A model generated the notes under the pieces. It did no database searches. It was not told where the DNA came from and saw nothing but the letters and a program-made list of their open reading frames with translations. A program made the position numbers and the translations under genes. Shown here in pieces: positions 23,527 through 36,228 of a stretch of DNA of 64,000 bases. How positions within the stretch are numbered: position 1 is the first letter of the stretch; each line of letters opens with the position of its first letter. Source of the DNA: Heliocidaris tuberculata (lineage: Eukaryota; Echinodermata; Echinoidea; Camarodonta; Echinometridae); contig CM046832.1 of assembly GCA_025618425.1 (NCBI GenBank), forward strand, positions 56,843,993 through 56,907,992, written 5' to 3'.

Positions 23527-26500
23527 TCTCTTCCTTTCTCATTTCGTTTCAATCTTGCCTTTAGGAGTACATGAGTAATCCCAAGGTAAAACCATGTCAG
23601 AACAACTTGCATCAGTTTCTGAGTTTAGCAAACCAGCCGCAGCCTCTCCTTTGCTGTAAGTTTTGTAAACAATTATCATGCAGATCTTATAAAAACAAAA
23701 ATTCCATTAGGGCAAATTAAGCACTGTGTATGGCATTGAAGACCAAGTAATAATTTTTTTTTTTTAGAGGGTGAGTTGGTCTTGTGGCCTGCATGTGCCT
23801 CTAACGCCGGTCTTTTATTGATTTTTTGCATCCCTTCATCCGGAGCTTAGGAGTCACCAAAGCCAAACAATTGTCGCTTGGCATGGGCTATTGTTGGGGG
23901 TAGCGTGGGGCGGGCATCAGGCAGCAGCTAGGGCTTGGCACGCGCCTCTCCCAAAGCCAAGATAATACAATAGAGGACAAACAGTGTGCTGAGGAATGAA
24001 AAGAGGCTTAGAAGGGAGAAATCTATCTTTCTTTCTCTCTTTTCCATTCTTCTCCTGACTGGGATGTGTAGAGTTCTATCGGTGGAAAGACAACCTATTT
24101 TATTACGGGACAAGGCTGCAAAGCAGATGTTAATTCAGGTCCTATTTTGGAGTGGAATAGAATGTTCTTCCATGCAGCTGGGGAAGTGAAGGTGAAGTAT
24201 GTGAAGCGTGGGCTAAGGTATGATGTCAAACTGGTTGCCAATTTGAACGCACAGCATGGTCTTAATCGAGTACTGCTAACCTATTTCTTGAGTGCATAAG
24301 GCCCAGATGGTACTCACATGTAACAGAATTCATCTTGTGGTTGCAACAAGTACTCTTATCTTGTTAACTCAACAAATGCTTATATGGCTTCATCAAATTG
24401 TAGCAGAATTTGCCTCAGTCATTTGTAGTGTAACAAGTACTCTTGTTGAATAATCATTACATGTTATATGGCTTCATTATATAGGATAAGAGTTAATCAC
24501 CTTAAAAAGATCTTTCAGTTCCCCTGTTGTTTACTCTATTTCTACTAGAGCATAAAAACCACAGTTTCTTTCTGCTGGAGGGACTGAATAAGAGTGAGGG
24601 CTTTTGGTGACAATTTTTATATTTAAAAATAGTTATTCCAAAGCTGATGATGTTTTTCTCCATATTGTAACCACATCCACCTTTACAATCAAACATTTCA
24701 CCAACAATGGCTTTGTGAGATACATCTACTCAAGATATAAACTTCTATTCCAAAGAATAGTCTATGGAGTCTTGGTTGGATAATGGCTGTACCATTTCAT
24801 TCAGTTTCACTTTTCATTTTCTAACACACATCCTGCCATGAATGAATCTTTCATGGGGTTTAATAGAACATCATTATTGGTCTAAGCTGTGGTGACAGGA
24901 GGGCATCTATTCATGTCGCCCTGATGCTACCCGCACACCGCTTGACGGCCATGTGCTGGTGTTGTGACAGCCCATCTTTTATCGTGCCATCCCAAACAAA
25001 GGAAAGGAGATAGTACAAAGGTCCTCCAGAAACCAATCTAACCACACACATCCATCCATTGACCATAAAATCTTTACTACAGGAAGATGCCTCTCAAAGG
25101 TTGCATTGAAGATAATGAACCTAATTCTGCTATAGCTCCCTCTAAAATGAACTTATTGAACAAACAAAAAAATTCTGATGAATAAACGATTGATATGATT
25201 CATCCAAATGGGAAAATGAAGTAATTACTCCAGAATTGGGAAGATGGGAAGACAGCATCTATTTAAGCAACTTTGCAACTCTAATTATAATGACTATGGG
25301 ACACTGCCATCAGAAAATTCTGAAACAACCGTTAATAATGGTTCCCGTGAAATAATTTATACAAAGCAAACTGCGGGGCTAATTGGAACAGCTTGCAGGT
25401 TTCCTACTGTTGATCGCTACCCTACCAGAGAATATTGAAGAACTAGTTCTTGATGTTGGTTCTACTGGTGTCAAACTAAACAAAATGGAAGGCTGCATGT
25501 AGGGCAATAGGTTTGCAGGAGACAGCCGGTGTTTGTATAGCACAGAGATGGGTAAAGAGGGATAAAGTGTCTTTGACAAATAAGACTTATTGACAAGACT
25601 AGGACCAGATGGAGAGAGGGTAAATATCATTTCGGAGGGATATCATAGAATTGAAAACAAAAATTGTTGGTTTAGGGGCTTAGAATAAAGAGAGGAATAT
25701 ATCTAATCTGAGTAAATGAAGTTGTCATTTGGTAAGTTTCAAGTACTGTATAAAGAAAACATTCTCTTGATAATTTGTACGATAACTCAGTTACATAACT
25801 GAGCTTAAGATATGAATAAAAATTTGATTTTGATGAATACATAAAGTGTCTCTTTTCAAGCTTACTTTTAAGTTAACAAAATTTCTATATTACCTTAGTC
25901 CGGTTTATTGCTGTCTTTCTTTCGTGTCCCACTCCATTTGAAGAACAAATAAAATTGAATTTTTAATGATAAATTTTTCCATGCAGCTAGATGTTCCATC
26001 TCTTTTTCCCTTCTTTTAACTCAAATCAAAATTTTGCAATCAGATAATATAAAGCATTTTTTCTTTTTTGCAGAAACTCTGTAACAAAGACATGTAACTT
26101 GGATGTATATAAAACATGCATCTTTAGATCAAGTCATCACATGATTTTTTTTTTAATTAAATCAAATTCCTAATTAAAACCTACAGATTGTGAGGGTACA
26201 CCAATGCCTCTTGGATCTAGTTCATGAATGGGACAGAATAGGCTACATGGGATTGGATTAAATAGGATTAATTACAGGCTGCAGATAGAGGATTTTTAAA
26301 AAGGGAAATATTAATTACTGACAGCTCCCATACCCCATTCCTATGATCAGACAGAAACTAATAGCATACTATTGTTTGTCATTAATGAGAATAAAGGATC
26401 GGATTTGAGAGGATTTGGAAGTGGAAAGCAGAATTAGTATCTTAGTTTTGGTATCAAGGGTGTTTCTCTTTGTGTCTAGCCAGTATAATAGGGTTCTTCT

Positions 26501-29062
26501 GCCACTGACAAAGTCTAATGACTATGGGCAAACATGAATTAAACTCAATGGGGAACTTGTGCTAACATTTAGGAACAAAGAAGTAAGCATCTTTTGTGTG
26601 AGTCTACCACTCGATCTCCTTATTTAGAGAAACGACAAAGAGGTATTTGTTAGGAGGGTGTGAAATATTGGGTAGGTGTGAATTGGTCAAGAGCACAGTA
26701 AGCTTCCTTATGCAACAGATGATATTACAGAGGTATATGAATTGCATGGTTAGGTGGGGTCTTGAGGCCTGGGTAATTCAAGTTTTCCAGAAAAGCTTAG
26801 TGCCACAATAGATGACATCACAAGGGGGTGTGATCTCGATCTCCTTATTTAGAGAAATGACAAAGGGGTATTTGTTGGGAGGGTGTGAAATAATGGGTAG
26901 GTGTGAATTGGTCAAGAGCATGGTAAAGCTTCCTTATGCAACAGATGATATTACAGAGGTATATGAATTGGTTAGGTGGGGTCTTGAGGCCTGGGTAATT
27001 CAAGTCTTCCAGAAAAGCTTAGTGCCACAATAGATGACATCACAAGGGGGTGTGAATTGATCCCCCCCCCCCCCCCCCCGAAGTGGACCTGGTCTATGTC
27101 TTCAAGAACATGCAACAGATGACACCACCAAGGTGTAAACTAACTAATAACTACAACCAGCTAGTCTTACAATCATTGGTGGTAAAGCTTTATGACAGTG
27201 GCGGAACAGCTGTAGTTGTTTACTGACAGAGGGGGCCATCTTTGTTGTCAATTGCCACCAGAGGTTTAAAAGACAGAGCTTACATGTATATCTATAAAAT
27301 ATTTTCTTGAACAAAACCTTCACTGTAGAAAAAATAAAATCTTACTAGTAGTATACTTACTGAATCTGAGCTGGCTGGTGTAAACCCTGCCTGATACATT
27401 ATGCCTTGCAGAGCCTGACTATGAAAATTATACTGACGGAAGGGTTTCTCGAAAAATGATGCACAACTCTAATCAGGAGGACACATTACTCCTAAAGATA
27501 ATACCACATGATACTCTAACATGAACGGCTCTCCTTAAAACATCCATTCTCACTCCATCATCCCATATCGATATCTGTTCTCTTCCTGTATTTTCAACTT
27601 TGATCTGATATTTAGCTCTAGCATCATCTCTCCTTATCTTGTAACTGAAATGAGGTTTAAAGACCCATGAGTACATGGGCATTAGCAAGATTAAAATTGA
27701 AGTTTACACGTAACATGTGATTTTATACAAAAAAGAAGAAATGCATTTTCGGTTTTAAAGAGTTTTCAAGTTTATTCCTCCTAAAATGATGTGCAATTGC
27801 ATCCTGTTAAAACTTGTTTCTTGAAATGTGATCATGACAATTCTTCCGCTGATCTATTGCAAAGCTTTCAGTAACCTGCAAGTTTATGGGTTTTTCAGTC
27901 ATTAAAGGTAGAAGATAGTTTTGGGAAGCTCTCAAAAACTTTTCGTGAGATTTCTTTGATTTTACTTAATAAACAGCACGGTACTAACATAACTAAGATG
28001 CTGTGAAGTTTTTTCCTCCTCAAGTGAAATATTTATCGAATGAGAGGTGAAAAGTAATAAAAATCCCTGGCCCAAAAAAGAGGGGATGTAAATTCAAACA
28101 ACGGCCACACACATTACGCACATAGGGATTGCTGTGTGTTATAGAATACGCTGCACACAGTGCGAAGCGCTGGGTTTATTGTGCGGGGAACCTTCGGGTG
28201 GATATGGTCTTAGCGTGAGGCAGTGAAAAGCCGTTACCAAGCGTTTCTTACAGATATTTACACTAAAATTTGTTCGAAATCGTGAATGGAATGTTAAATA
28301 ATCTCGTACATGTGTCTTATGATAAAAGGAGAATAGTATGTGACTATGTTAGATAAGTTTCTTGCCAGCCTTGTTTTTGCTACCGAGACTGTCTGTGAGC
28401 TTTAACATCAACATGAAAACAGTGACTTTTTTTTTTTAATTAAAAATCTTGCCGGAACACCCAATCACCTTTAACACTTCAATCCCCCTGATTTAAAGAT
28501 AATCCCTGGCAAAGCCCCAGCGATAGGAATGAAATATTGGGAGTAATCATACACGTGAGTATGGAAACATCAATCAAAGGGTACAAGCAAATCGCTCTCG
28601 CTGACCTATAGGTGTAGCGTGACGTGCACATACCTCGCGCACGATCCCCTTGTGACACTTGATCGCCCAAATCCAAGAATGTAATGATGGGGTGACCATT
28701 CCTTGTGGTCCACTAACCATAGAATTCAAATGATACATTGCAAATAAAATATTAATATTTGGCAATATTTGGCAAGCATATCTGGTGACAGAATACACAA
28801 AATGCTACCCAAAATCACAATATGGAATCATAACACCATTGATTTACTTATGACATTATCAGCTTAAGCTTACATAATCCTCTAAAAAACACATATTCTG
28901 AGAACATATACTTAAAGATTTCTACATTTATAAGTGTGGAATGGCCATACAAAGGACCTATAATAAAAACATGAAATGATTCTCTGAGGTTGTTTTTCAA
29001 GTGCATCTTGGATAACATAACAATTTTAAATTTAGCATTTTTTAACATTATTCATCGGTGTG

Positions 29063-29093
<31 letters not shown>

Positions 29094-31038
29094 GAATGTA
29101 AATGGGGGAACAAAATAGATATTCATTTATCTCAAAAGTTAAAAGGAGTTAAAGTTGGATTTTCGAGTTAAGATCTCAAAAAAAAAAAAAATCTTCCTCT
29201 GCTCAAAGAAAGGAATAAGGGAACATTTGCCTTGAATTCTCTCTTAATCAAGCGATCTTTCAGCACACAGAGTGACCTGCGGCAATTGCTGGTATCTCTT
29301 GCATTCCAATAATACTTTACCTACAATCCACCCCTCTTGTGACATCATCAATGCTCTTGACCGTTACGACCCCTGACCCAGTGTGCCATTTCAGACTTTA
29401 TCTTCTTGGTGCAGGGTGTCATGGAAAGGAAAGATGCTCAACATTAAAGGGAACAAATTACTTTATCTGTGTTCAGTGAAAGATGAACTAAAAAATGTAT
29501 ACACAGCATTCTGTGGGTTAATATTTAAGGAGTATGAAGAAAATGAATAAAAACATAAAAACCCCACCCACTCATGGAACTTAAGTCAGACCTGGCTTTC
29601 ATGCAAGCAGTTTTTATGTTATCCTTTAATTTCTGCATACACCTTCACCCTTCACCTAAAGTATGCCAGGTTTTTTTAGTTGGTTTTATACATAACTGCT
29701 GTACACAAATGATTTTTTTAGGCGGTTCGCCCCATCTAAGTCTGAGAATTCATTCAATATTGTGATTACAAAGTATGCAAAGTATACAAAGTTGTGAGTA
29801 CAAGTATCAGAAAAACATGAAATGAGTCAATAAAGAGAGCTTCACAGGAGCTCCACTTCTTAGAATTTGTTCAAAAACTTAATTCAGGTTGTGCTGCACA
29901 CGACTGCCTAAGACTAAACATCCTATCAAAGAAGAAAAAGAGTCATTAATTCAGTACAAAAGAAAATTCAAGGTAGACAGGACGCAGTTCCAGGCAAGCG
30001 AGTTTCTATTTAGAACACTCCAAGCCACATGCATTATTGGATCTACAAAGACCCAATAACAAATAGCATCAGAACTTGGAATCTTTTTGATGTCGACAAT
30101 CAAAAGCGGGAAAATCGTTTCCAGCGATTGTCAAATCAGAGAATAGAGCTGCTTTTATGCCATTTATCTTCCATTGAGCTTGTCACAGATGACAGATTTT
30201 TAGAAGATTTGGCAAATGATTCATGTCCTTGTGTCGAAAAAAAGAAAGATTCAAAATGAATTCCAATAACAGCGGTAGAGTGCACCTGGTAGTTAGGAAT
30301 TTATTGGAAGGATTAGACTTCGAGTCAATAGTGGTGAAAGAGAAAATCTGGGGCAGATGTAAACAGAGGAAGATCATGAAAAATGGATTTTGGACTTTCT
30401 GACAATAGCATTTGTCAACTTTAGGCTTGTTGTAGCTGTACATAGTGTGGTACAAAAGAAAATACAAAGGGTGTAACATGATAGCCTTGATAGGGTACCA
30501 TTGACATTGTAAAGTAGAACAACCTCCTTCACTTGTAGTCTTGTAGCAGTAGTATACTAGGGGGGGGGGGTGGTCATAGTTTTATGAGATTTATGAGATA
30601 CATGTATAAAAAGGGACTATCAATAGGACTTACATGTAAACATGCATGAATTTTCAGGATAATGCAAATCATATGACATGAGGTGCAATACAGTGTAAAG
30701 TCTAGCTCCAGCATAAAGAAAACAAATTTCCAACAAGTCTGTTCAATTAATAATATGCAGTTCTTTCATCATTACTAAGATATAGTTAAAAGTACAACAA
30801 AAAGTCCTTCGCATGCAAAATATACTTTCTACTTGAGGCATATAAGGGTATATATATGACCAGATTGAGGGTCAGTGAACTATAGGGTCCCAGACAAGAA
30901 TCTAAACAAAAGGCTGTACTCAAAACGAGGAGTAATACCAAATATGGTCAGGTGTGAGGTCCAAGCAGGATTCATATATTACCTACCAAATTTGGCAGAT
31001 AGAAATATCTGTTGCTCTCTCTCTCTTCCTCTACCCAT

Positions 31039-31070
<32 letters not shown>

Positions 31071-32276
31071 GTCCCTCTTTCTTCCTTTCTCAACCCTTGC
31101 TACAAGAAACAATATAATGGGAATATATCCACATTATATACTTCTATATGACTAAGATTATCTACTTAAATTTCATTGTATTCAAGTCCTACTAAATATG
31201 TTGCCTACACATTTTCAGCATATTCAAATGTGTAGTGCATGTACACAATATAAAAATAGCAACAACAAACACAACAACAAATTTCCAGTTGCTAATTATA
31301 AATCCCATGTACATGCCAACAATTATTATGAAAGATCCACAGAAAATATGATCTTGTTCGTTCTTCGATTTTAATAAGCTGTACTAATGAGCAGGTCAAC
31401 GACAAATTCACTTATCGAGGGACTCTTTTAAGGTTACGTCATTTCCAAACAAAAGATAACTTGTTCGTCAGAGATGTTGTGCAAAGGTCATTAAATGGCC
31501 ACAGATGTTGACTATCTGAAATTAATAATCTTGATTCCTCGATAAGCACCGTGACATATGGATAATTTTTATTCTTTTCTACAACAATCTTTTAGTATTG
31601 TAGGCAGGTGATTCCACTAATGGCGGTAGTATACTTCTGTACATAATGTTTGAACAATTGAATACAAATTTTCCCATAAAGCACAAAATCTGTCAATGAA
31701 CATATATATATATATATATATATATGTAAATAAATGTGAAAGTAAAAATTTGATTCATAAATGTTCACAATACTATAAAGGAAACAGGATAGAGCTACAA
31801 GGGTCCATTTGCAATCTCAATAAATACACCCTAATTAACCCTTATTTATTGATTCCCTATTTCCTTTGCTTGACCCTGAGGGGAATAACAGTCCCATGTG
31901 CTGAGATTTGCGTCATGCTGTGAGTACTGCAACACTAAGGCGGCAGTCAAAGTCTGAATACAGTGTGACTTTAAGCTCTTGACAAGTGAAGCAAATCGCA
32001 GCATGAGACGGCAATTAGAGACCCAAAATAATGCTTAGAAGGGTGTGCGTGCCTGGAGGCACAGCTTTGACTTACAATTAGTGGGACTCTAATTGGCAGG
32101 CTACACGTTATTCCTATTATTTAGTTTCTTTCCTTCAACATATTTTAAAACTTTAACAAAATATTAGCAATATGTGGAAGTTCGTTATATCTTAAATACA
32201 AGATAGACAGTGGCGCAAATCCATTTTGAAAATTGGGGAGGGGGGGACATTTTCCTCCAAAATTCTCTGACAAGCA

Positions 32277-32313
<37 letters not shown>

Positions 32314-35300
32314 CTCTCCCCCCCCCTGGATTTGCACCCATGAAGATAGAGATTAAGTTTAGTAAAGCTACATGAAATTAACATGGTTCGTAAGTTATAT
32401 GAGAACATTTAAGACATTAAAGTATTATACATTTAATAGACAGATATGTCAAGAGTTTGACAGGAGAATACATGAAGATCCTTGTGGGAAAATCCATAGG
32501 CTCCCATCTCAATATTTTGATGATTAATAGACATTCATGTCAATCTATCAAAGACAAACAGATGACTTTTTTTTTAAAGTATGATATCAATGACTAAACA
32601 TTTTCTTTTGGTTTTATCTATTTCTTACAGCAATCCGAGTTAAAATCTTCAAGCAAAAGCTGAAGCTACCCAACGGAAGACGCTATGAGATCAATGACCC
32701 AGAGATACCTGATCTACCCATCGAGGTACTCAGCCAGTCACACAGAGAATGGTCTGGGGTGATTCAGAAAGTCTACAAAGGGTTTGAGAAACTCAAGCAC
32801 ACCACAACTGTTAACATTTATTCACCTTTCTATGATTCAATGTGTGGAGTAGGAACGCTGATGAACGATGAGATCTATGTTATTATGGGTAAGATGACAA
32901 GAAGTTAAAGTTATTGCAAATTATATATCTTGACGACACAATGTAAAATTGAAATTTCTTAATATATTCAGGCCTTTCAACATACATTTTCAACAACAAA
33001 AAATGATTAATATAAAAAAACAGATCTTTAAACAGATCTTTTTAGAACAAGCAAATGAATGGGACAATACATTTGGGGAACAAGAATCCCCCCCCCCCCA
33101 ATCAAAATATATATAAAGACAGTGACTGATGTGAAAACTTCATTATTGTCATTACAATATAAACTGAATTACAAATAAATCTACTTCAACTTCGGCATGT
33201 AAGAAACTAAACAAATCAAGAGTAGATGTTAGAATACTTTTTCACAATTAAAAGTTATTGTATAGGCATGAAGATCTAACATATCTAACTATATTGAAAA
33301 AAACACATAATGTTGATTGCTCTACACTTTCTGAACTCCCTTTATATGAGACAAAATAATAACCCACATGCCCCTATATGGTTCACAGGTACTTTTGGTC
33401 ATGGAGGACTTAATTTTGATTTCTGCGACTGGCATCATTCATGGAAAGCAGTCACATCCAAGCAGAGGAGAGGACTGAAGTACTGGTATGCAGAAAACTG
33501 CAGTTGTCAGGTAGGTTTCTTATCCTAATCTCTTATAAATCATAACTACCTAGTTCGGGGACCCGTCAAGTGCTAAGGCGACATTTACTGTATACGCCAT
33601 ACATTTCGTGGACATAATATTTTACAAATAGGACTAACCAGACTATTTCGTGAGAGGTTAAATTCGCGTTTGGGAAATTCTGAAAACTACAACAGCAATA
33701 ACGATGCAATTTTGCAAAATGAAGTGGTGAATTTAGTAAGCTCCTAAACAGTCCACAAGCATACAACCACGCTACGCTACTATAGCAGTGCTGAGATCGA
33801 TCGGATACCGTTCTAGTACTACAACTTGGCTGGCTGTATACAGATGCCCAGGCCAGATGCACATCTACTGTGTATGAATTCTGGGAATATTGTTGTTAAA
33901 ATTCACGTCCCACTAGCAACTCGCAAAATTCATGAAAATATATGGCGTATACAGTAGTCCAGGATTTATTTCATTAAAGATGCAGGGTAAGAGCTAGGGG
34001 TTGCAATTGCTAACTTCTCAGGTTTGGTATTTAGTTGCAGTGAAGGGTTGGGAGTAGTGCTTGGTTCAGGGTTGATGGTAGGCATTTGGTATGTCTGAAA
34101 TTGACCATTTAAGCAACTGTCACTGGAGGATGTGTTGTACAACTTCAAGATCTGGTATGGTATGGTATGGTATGGTCTGGTATGGTATGTATATTAATAA
34201 TTCCTACTTCCAGCAGCTGTGGAAGTTAGTACAACAGCTGAACGACTGCTAATCACTGAAAGATACTTAATATCCTATAAGGCCTGTACAGTGTATACAT
34301 TTGTTGTTGTTGTTGTAGTGTTTAATATCAAATACTGATTTTCTTCTTGAACACGGAAGAAATTGTTTATCCTGGCTTATGCATTATTGATCAACTTTGA
34401 ATATTCTCACAAAACAAATTACTGTTTCTACATCTACTACTGTTGAAAACAAAAATAAGTTTGAACTATATCAACCTCTGACTTTCATGATAAACTTTAC
34501 ATTTCTCTATGAAATGATAATTTTTTTCATGAAATAAAAACACAAAATCAAGAAATTGTAAATAGATGCAGTGTAAAATATTGTCAAATCTTTATTCTTC
34601 TTCCGTTGAAAACTGAAGATGAAAAACATATTTTTGTGACTTAAGTGTCAAACTGTTACAAAGTAGAGCTCAGCTCAGCATAAGATATAAAATGTTAAGC
34701 CCTGTTGAATAGTTGACACCAAGGTCAACACATCTCAAAAACTTGATTGGATAATGGGATAGCATCTGCCTATATCATCACTGTGATAGCTTAATCATGA
34801 CATTCTCAAAGAAGCTAAATTGTTGTAGCCTCATGCACAGTTTAAACTGTCATGTACCAGTTGCCCCTGCTACTACAAGTTTTAAAAAGGACTTTTCTGT
34901 ATAGCTACGCTGTCAAAACCTTCAACAATATATTTCTCATCAATGCTTCCATCACATGGAAGAGGCTGCTTGCACTACATGCATTGTAAAACGCATTACA
35001 AAGTTTCTGCCCCCCCCCCAATAAAAAAAAAGCTGTAGAATAAGATTTGTCAGGTTTCCGGTAATTATCAATTCATCTCTTTGGAGCCAGAAGGGCTTAA
35101 CTTGTGTATACTTTAATATAGAGTTAATGCCTTTCTGGCTCTCAACGGACAAATTGTAAAGCTTTAAAGTTGCAGTTACCTGAGTGATAGATAGCTAAGG
35201 AGGAGGTGTTTGCTGCCATCATGAATGTAATATTGACATTTGTTAGTTCTCAAAGGGTATAAGAACCATATTTCTCATAACACCACTCTACTCCACTTTT

Positions 35301-36228
35301 CATGGATGATTGTAATCTCATAGAAACCATAAACTACATTGATGGACATTCCTAAATGGCATTTATAGCCAAGAGGGTTAGATGGCTTGTAAGTAGCCTA
35401 TATCTCAGGCAGAATTAGTTTTCCCTTTGCTTACTATGAAAATGATTTGCCATTGTCTTTAAAAAAAAAAACAAACATGCACGACTATTATTTTTCACCC
35501 TCCATCTAATGGCAGGTAGGTGTGACAGTCTATGTATTTCAGACTTGGTTTAAACCATCTTCACTGAGAGGGAAAAGGGGACTCATTCTGCCTTAGAGGG
35601 AGGCTAGGCTGTAAGGTTCATTAGAATGTGAAGCATCTGTACTATTGAGTGTGATATGATATCTACACTGTTTTGGCAAGGAAGAATTGTTTGTTTAAAA
35701 AGAGAGATAAAGAGAAGAGTTAAATACATCTGTCAAAAGTACTGACAGCTTCTAATAGAGAAGTGAAGAGATGAAAAAAAAAAAAATACCAGGTACACTT
35801 AGTAAGAAGGGTGTTTTCAAGTTTCTTTTTGCGATGTCCAAGTCGAAATTATACCAACACTATATGCTCTCTCGGCAAATTTTTATCCCCCCCCCAAAAA
35901 AAAAAAAAAAAAAATTGAAGTAACCTAGCTTTTAAAATATGAATTTCTTTGTTTATAATCAATAAAAGACTTTAAAAAATTTAAAAGAGCATTGACTAAT
36001 TGTAATAATCATCTTTTATTCTTTCTTTTTGTTCTTTTCTCTCAGATTGATACATGCGGATTGCGGCATCCGTGCGGCGAGTCCAAACCGGAGCCCTCGC
36101 CTAGCAGCTGTGAGTGGGACGCATGGCACAGTCGATGCACCAATCAGCACACAGCGTGCGTGTTGACGGCACAGGGCTGCCAGTGGCACCAATCAAAAGA
36201 CTTGAAACAATGCTTGAAAACGCCTTGA
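20811..36228 (+). CDS. TIMP-B, metalloproteinase inhibitor (join 20811-20967, 32631-32888, 33389-33510, 36046-36228)
   Basis: This is a complete four-exon TIMP of 239 residues, a secreted inhibitor that blocks the zinc of matrix metalloproteinases with its N-terminal Cys. A Met-rich signal peptide (residues 1-35, ending FVQA) precedes Cys36-Thr-Cys38, the chelating terminus. Cys36, Cys38 and Cys48 have the 1/3/13 spacing of vertebrate TIMPs, and the HPQQ motif is present. Further N-domain cysteines are at 124, 151 and 176. The C-domain starts at Cys178 and has cysteines at 183, 189, 201, 210, 217, 224 and 235. That is two more than in vertebrates. All junctions have GT/AG borders and phases 1, 1 and 0 that keep the frame. 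Introns are 11.7 kb, 0.5 kb and 2.5 kb. The gene lies antisense within synapsin intron 5. A tensilin-like, non-inhibitory role cannot be excluded. Confidence 0.93.
26611..27057 (+). repeat. Tandem duplication, period 225 bp
   Basis: Copy 1 (26611-26835) and copy 2 (26836-27057) both start tcgatctccttatttagaga and end ...catcacaagggggtgtg. They differ at a few positions, so the duplication is recent. A poly-C tract of about 18 bases follows directly. Confidence 0.85.
32210..32345. repeat. Imperfect inverted repeat around a long poly-A
   Basis: 'gtggcgcaaatccattttgaaaattgggg...gacaagcaagc' precedes a poly-A run of about 31 bases. 'attctctccccccccctggatttgcaccc' follows, roughly complementary to the start. 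A related unit with 'gcaagcaagcaa' and poly-A lies at about 49860-50165. Confidence 0.5.
32631..32888 (+). CDS. TIMP-B exon 2
   Basis: The exon is 258 nt between the acceptor ttcttacag and the donor gtaaga, with phase 1 on both sides. It encodes AIRVKIFKQK...RRYEI...VYKGFEKL...IYSPFYDSMCG...YVIM, the central part of the TIMP N-domain including Cys124 (equivalent to vertebrate Cys70). From memory of vertebrate TIMP genes, this stretch is divided there between two exons, split near the YKGF motif; here it is one exon. Confidence 0.92.
32889..33388 (+). other. TIMP-B intron 2
   Basis: A 500-bp AT-rich intron with GT/AG borders. Only a short poly-C tract is seen inside. Confidence 0.9.
33389..33510 (+). 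CDS. TIMP-B exon 3
   Basis: The exon is 122 nt between the acceptor ggttcacag and the donor gtaggt. It encodes GTFGHGGLNFDFCDW...SKQRRGLKYWYAENCSCQ. It supplies Cys151, the QRRG turn typical of TIMPs, and the Cys-x-Cys that ends the N-domain. Vertebrate TIMPs and TIMP-A have Cys-x-x-Cys there, so TIMP-B is one residue shorter at this junction. Confidence 0.92.
33588..33954. mobile_element. Tc1/mariner-type MITE (TA target site)
   Basis: It is bordered by TA (33586-33587, 33955-33956). The termini CTGTATACGCCATA and their exact inverse TATGGCGTATACAG enclose 367 bp without a transposase. Confidence 0.7.
35065..35150. repeat. Hairpin repeat family, copy 2
   Basis: 'ttggagccagaagggcttaact' pairs with 'gagttaatgcctttctggctctcaa' across a loop of about 30 bases. 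Confidence 0.6.
36046..36228 (+). CDS. TIMP-B exon 4 (C-terminal domain and stop)
   Basis: The exon is 183 nt from the acceptor cttttctctcag to the stop TGA at 36226-36228, phase 0. It encodes IDTCGLRHPC...SSCEWDAW...RC...AC...GCQW...QCLKTP. CEW and CQW match the Cys-x-Trp positions of other TIMP C-domains. The protein ends four residues after its last cysteine, without the basic extension seen in TIMP-A. Confidence 0.92.
   Translation: MDTCGLRHPCGESKPEPSPSSCEWDAWHSRCTNQHTACVLTAQGCQWHQSKDLKQCLKTP

Larger units (their letters stand above)
20968..32630 (+). other. TIMP-B intron 1 (11.7 kb)
   Basis: The intron has GT/AG borders and no recognised gene. It contains (CT)n near 23480-23523, a degenerate duplication at about 24310-24483, a 225-bp tandem duplication at 26611-27057 followed by poly-C, (TA)n near 29061-29084, (CT)n near 31041-31070, (AT)n near 31701-31724 and a 31-base poly-A near 32280. 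One unexplained ORF lies at 22310-22612 (see findings). Confidence 0.75.
33511..36045 (+). other. TIMP-B intron 3
   Basis: A 2.5-kb intron with GT/AG borders. It carries a TA-flanked MITE (33588-33954), a (TGGTA)n tract at about 34153-34188 and a hairpin-family copy at about 35065-35150. No gene is seen. Confidence 0.85.
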
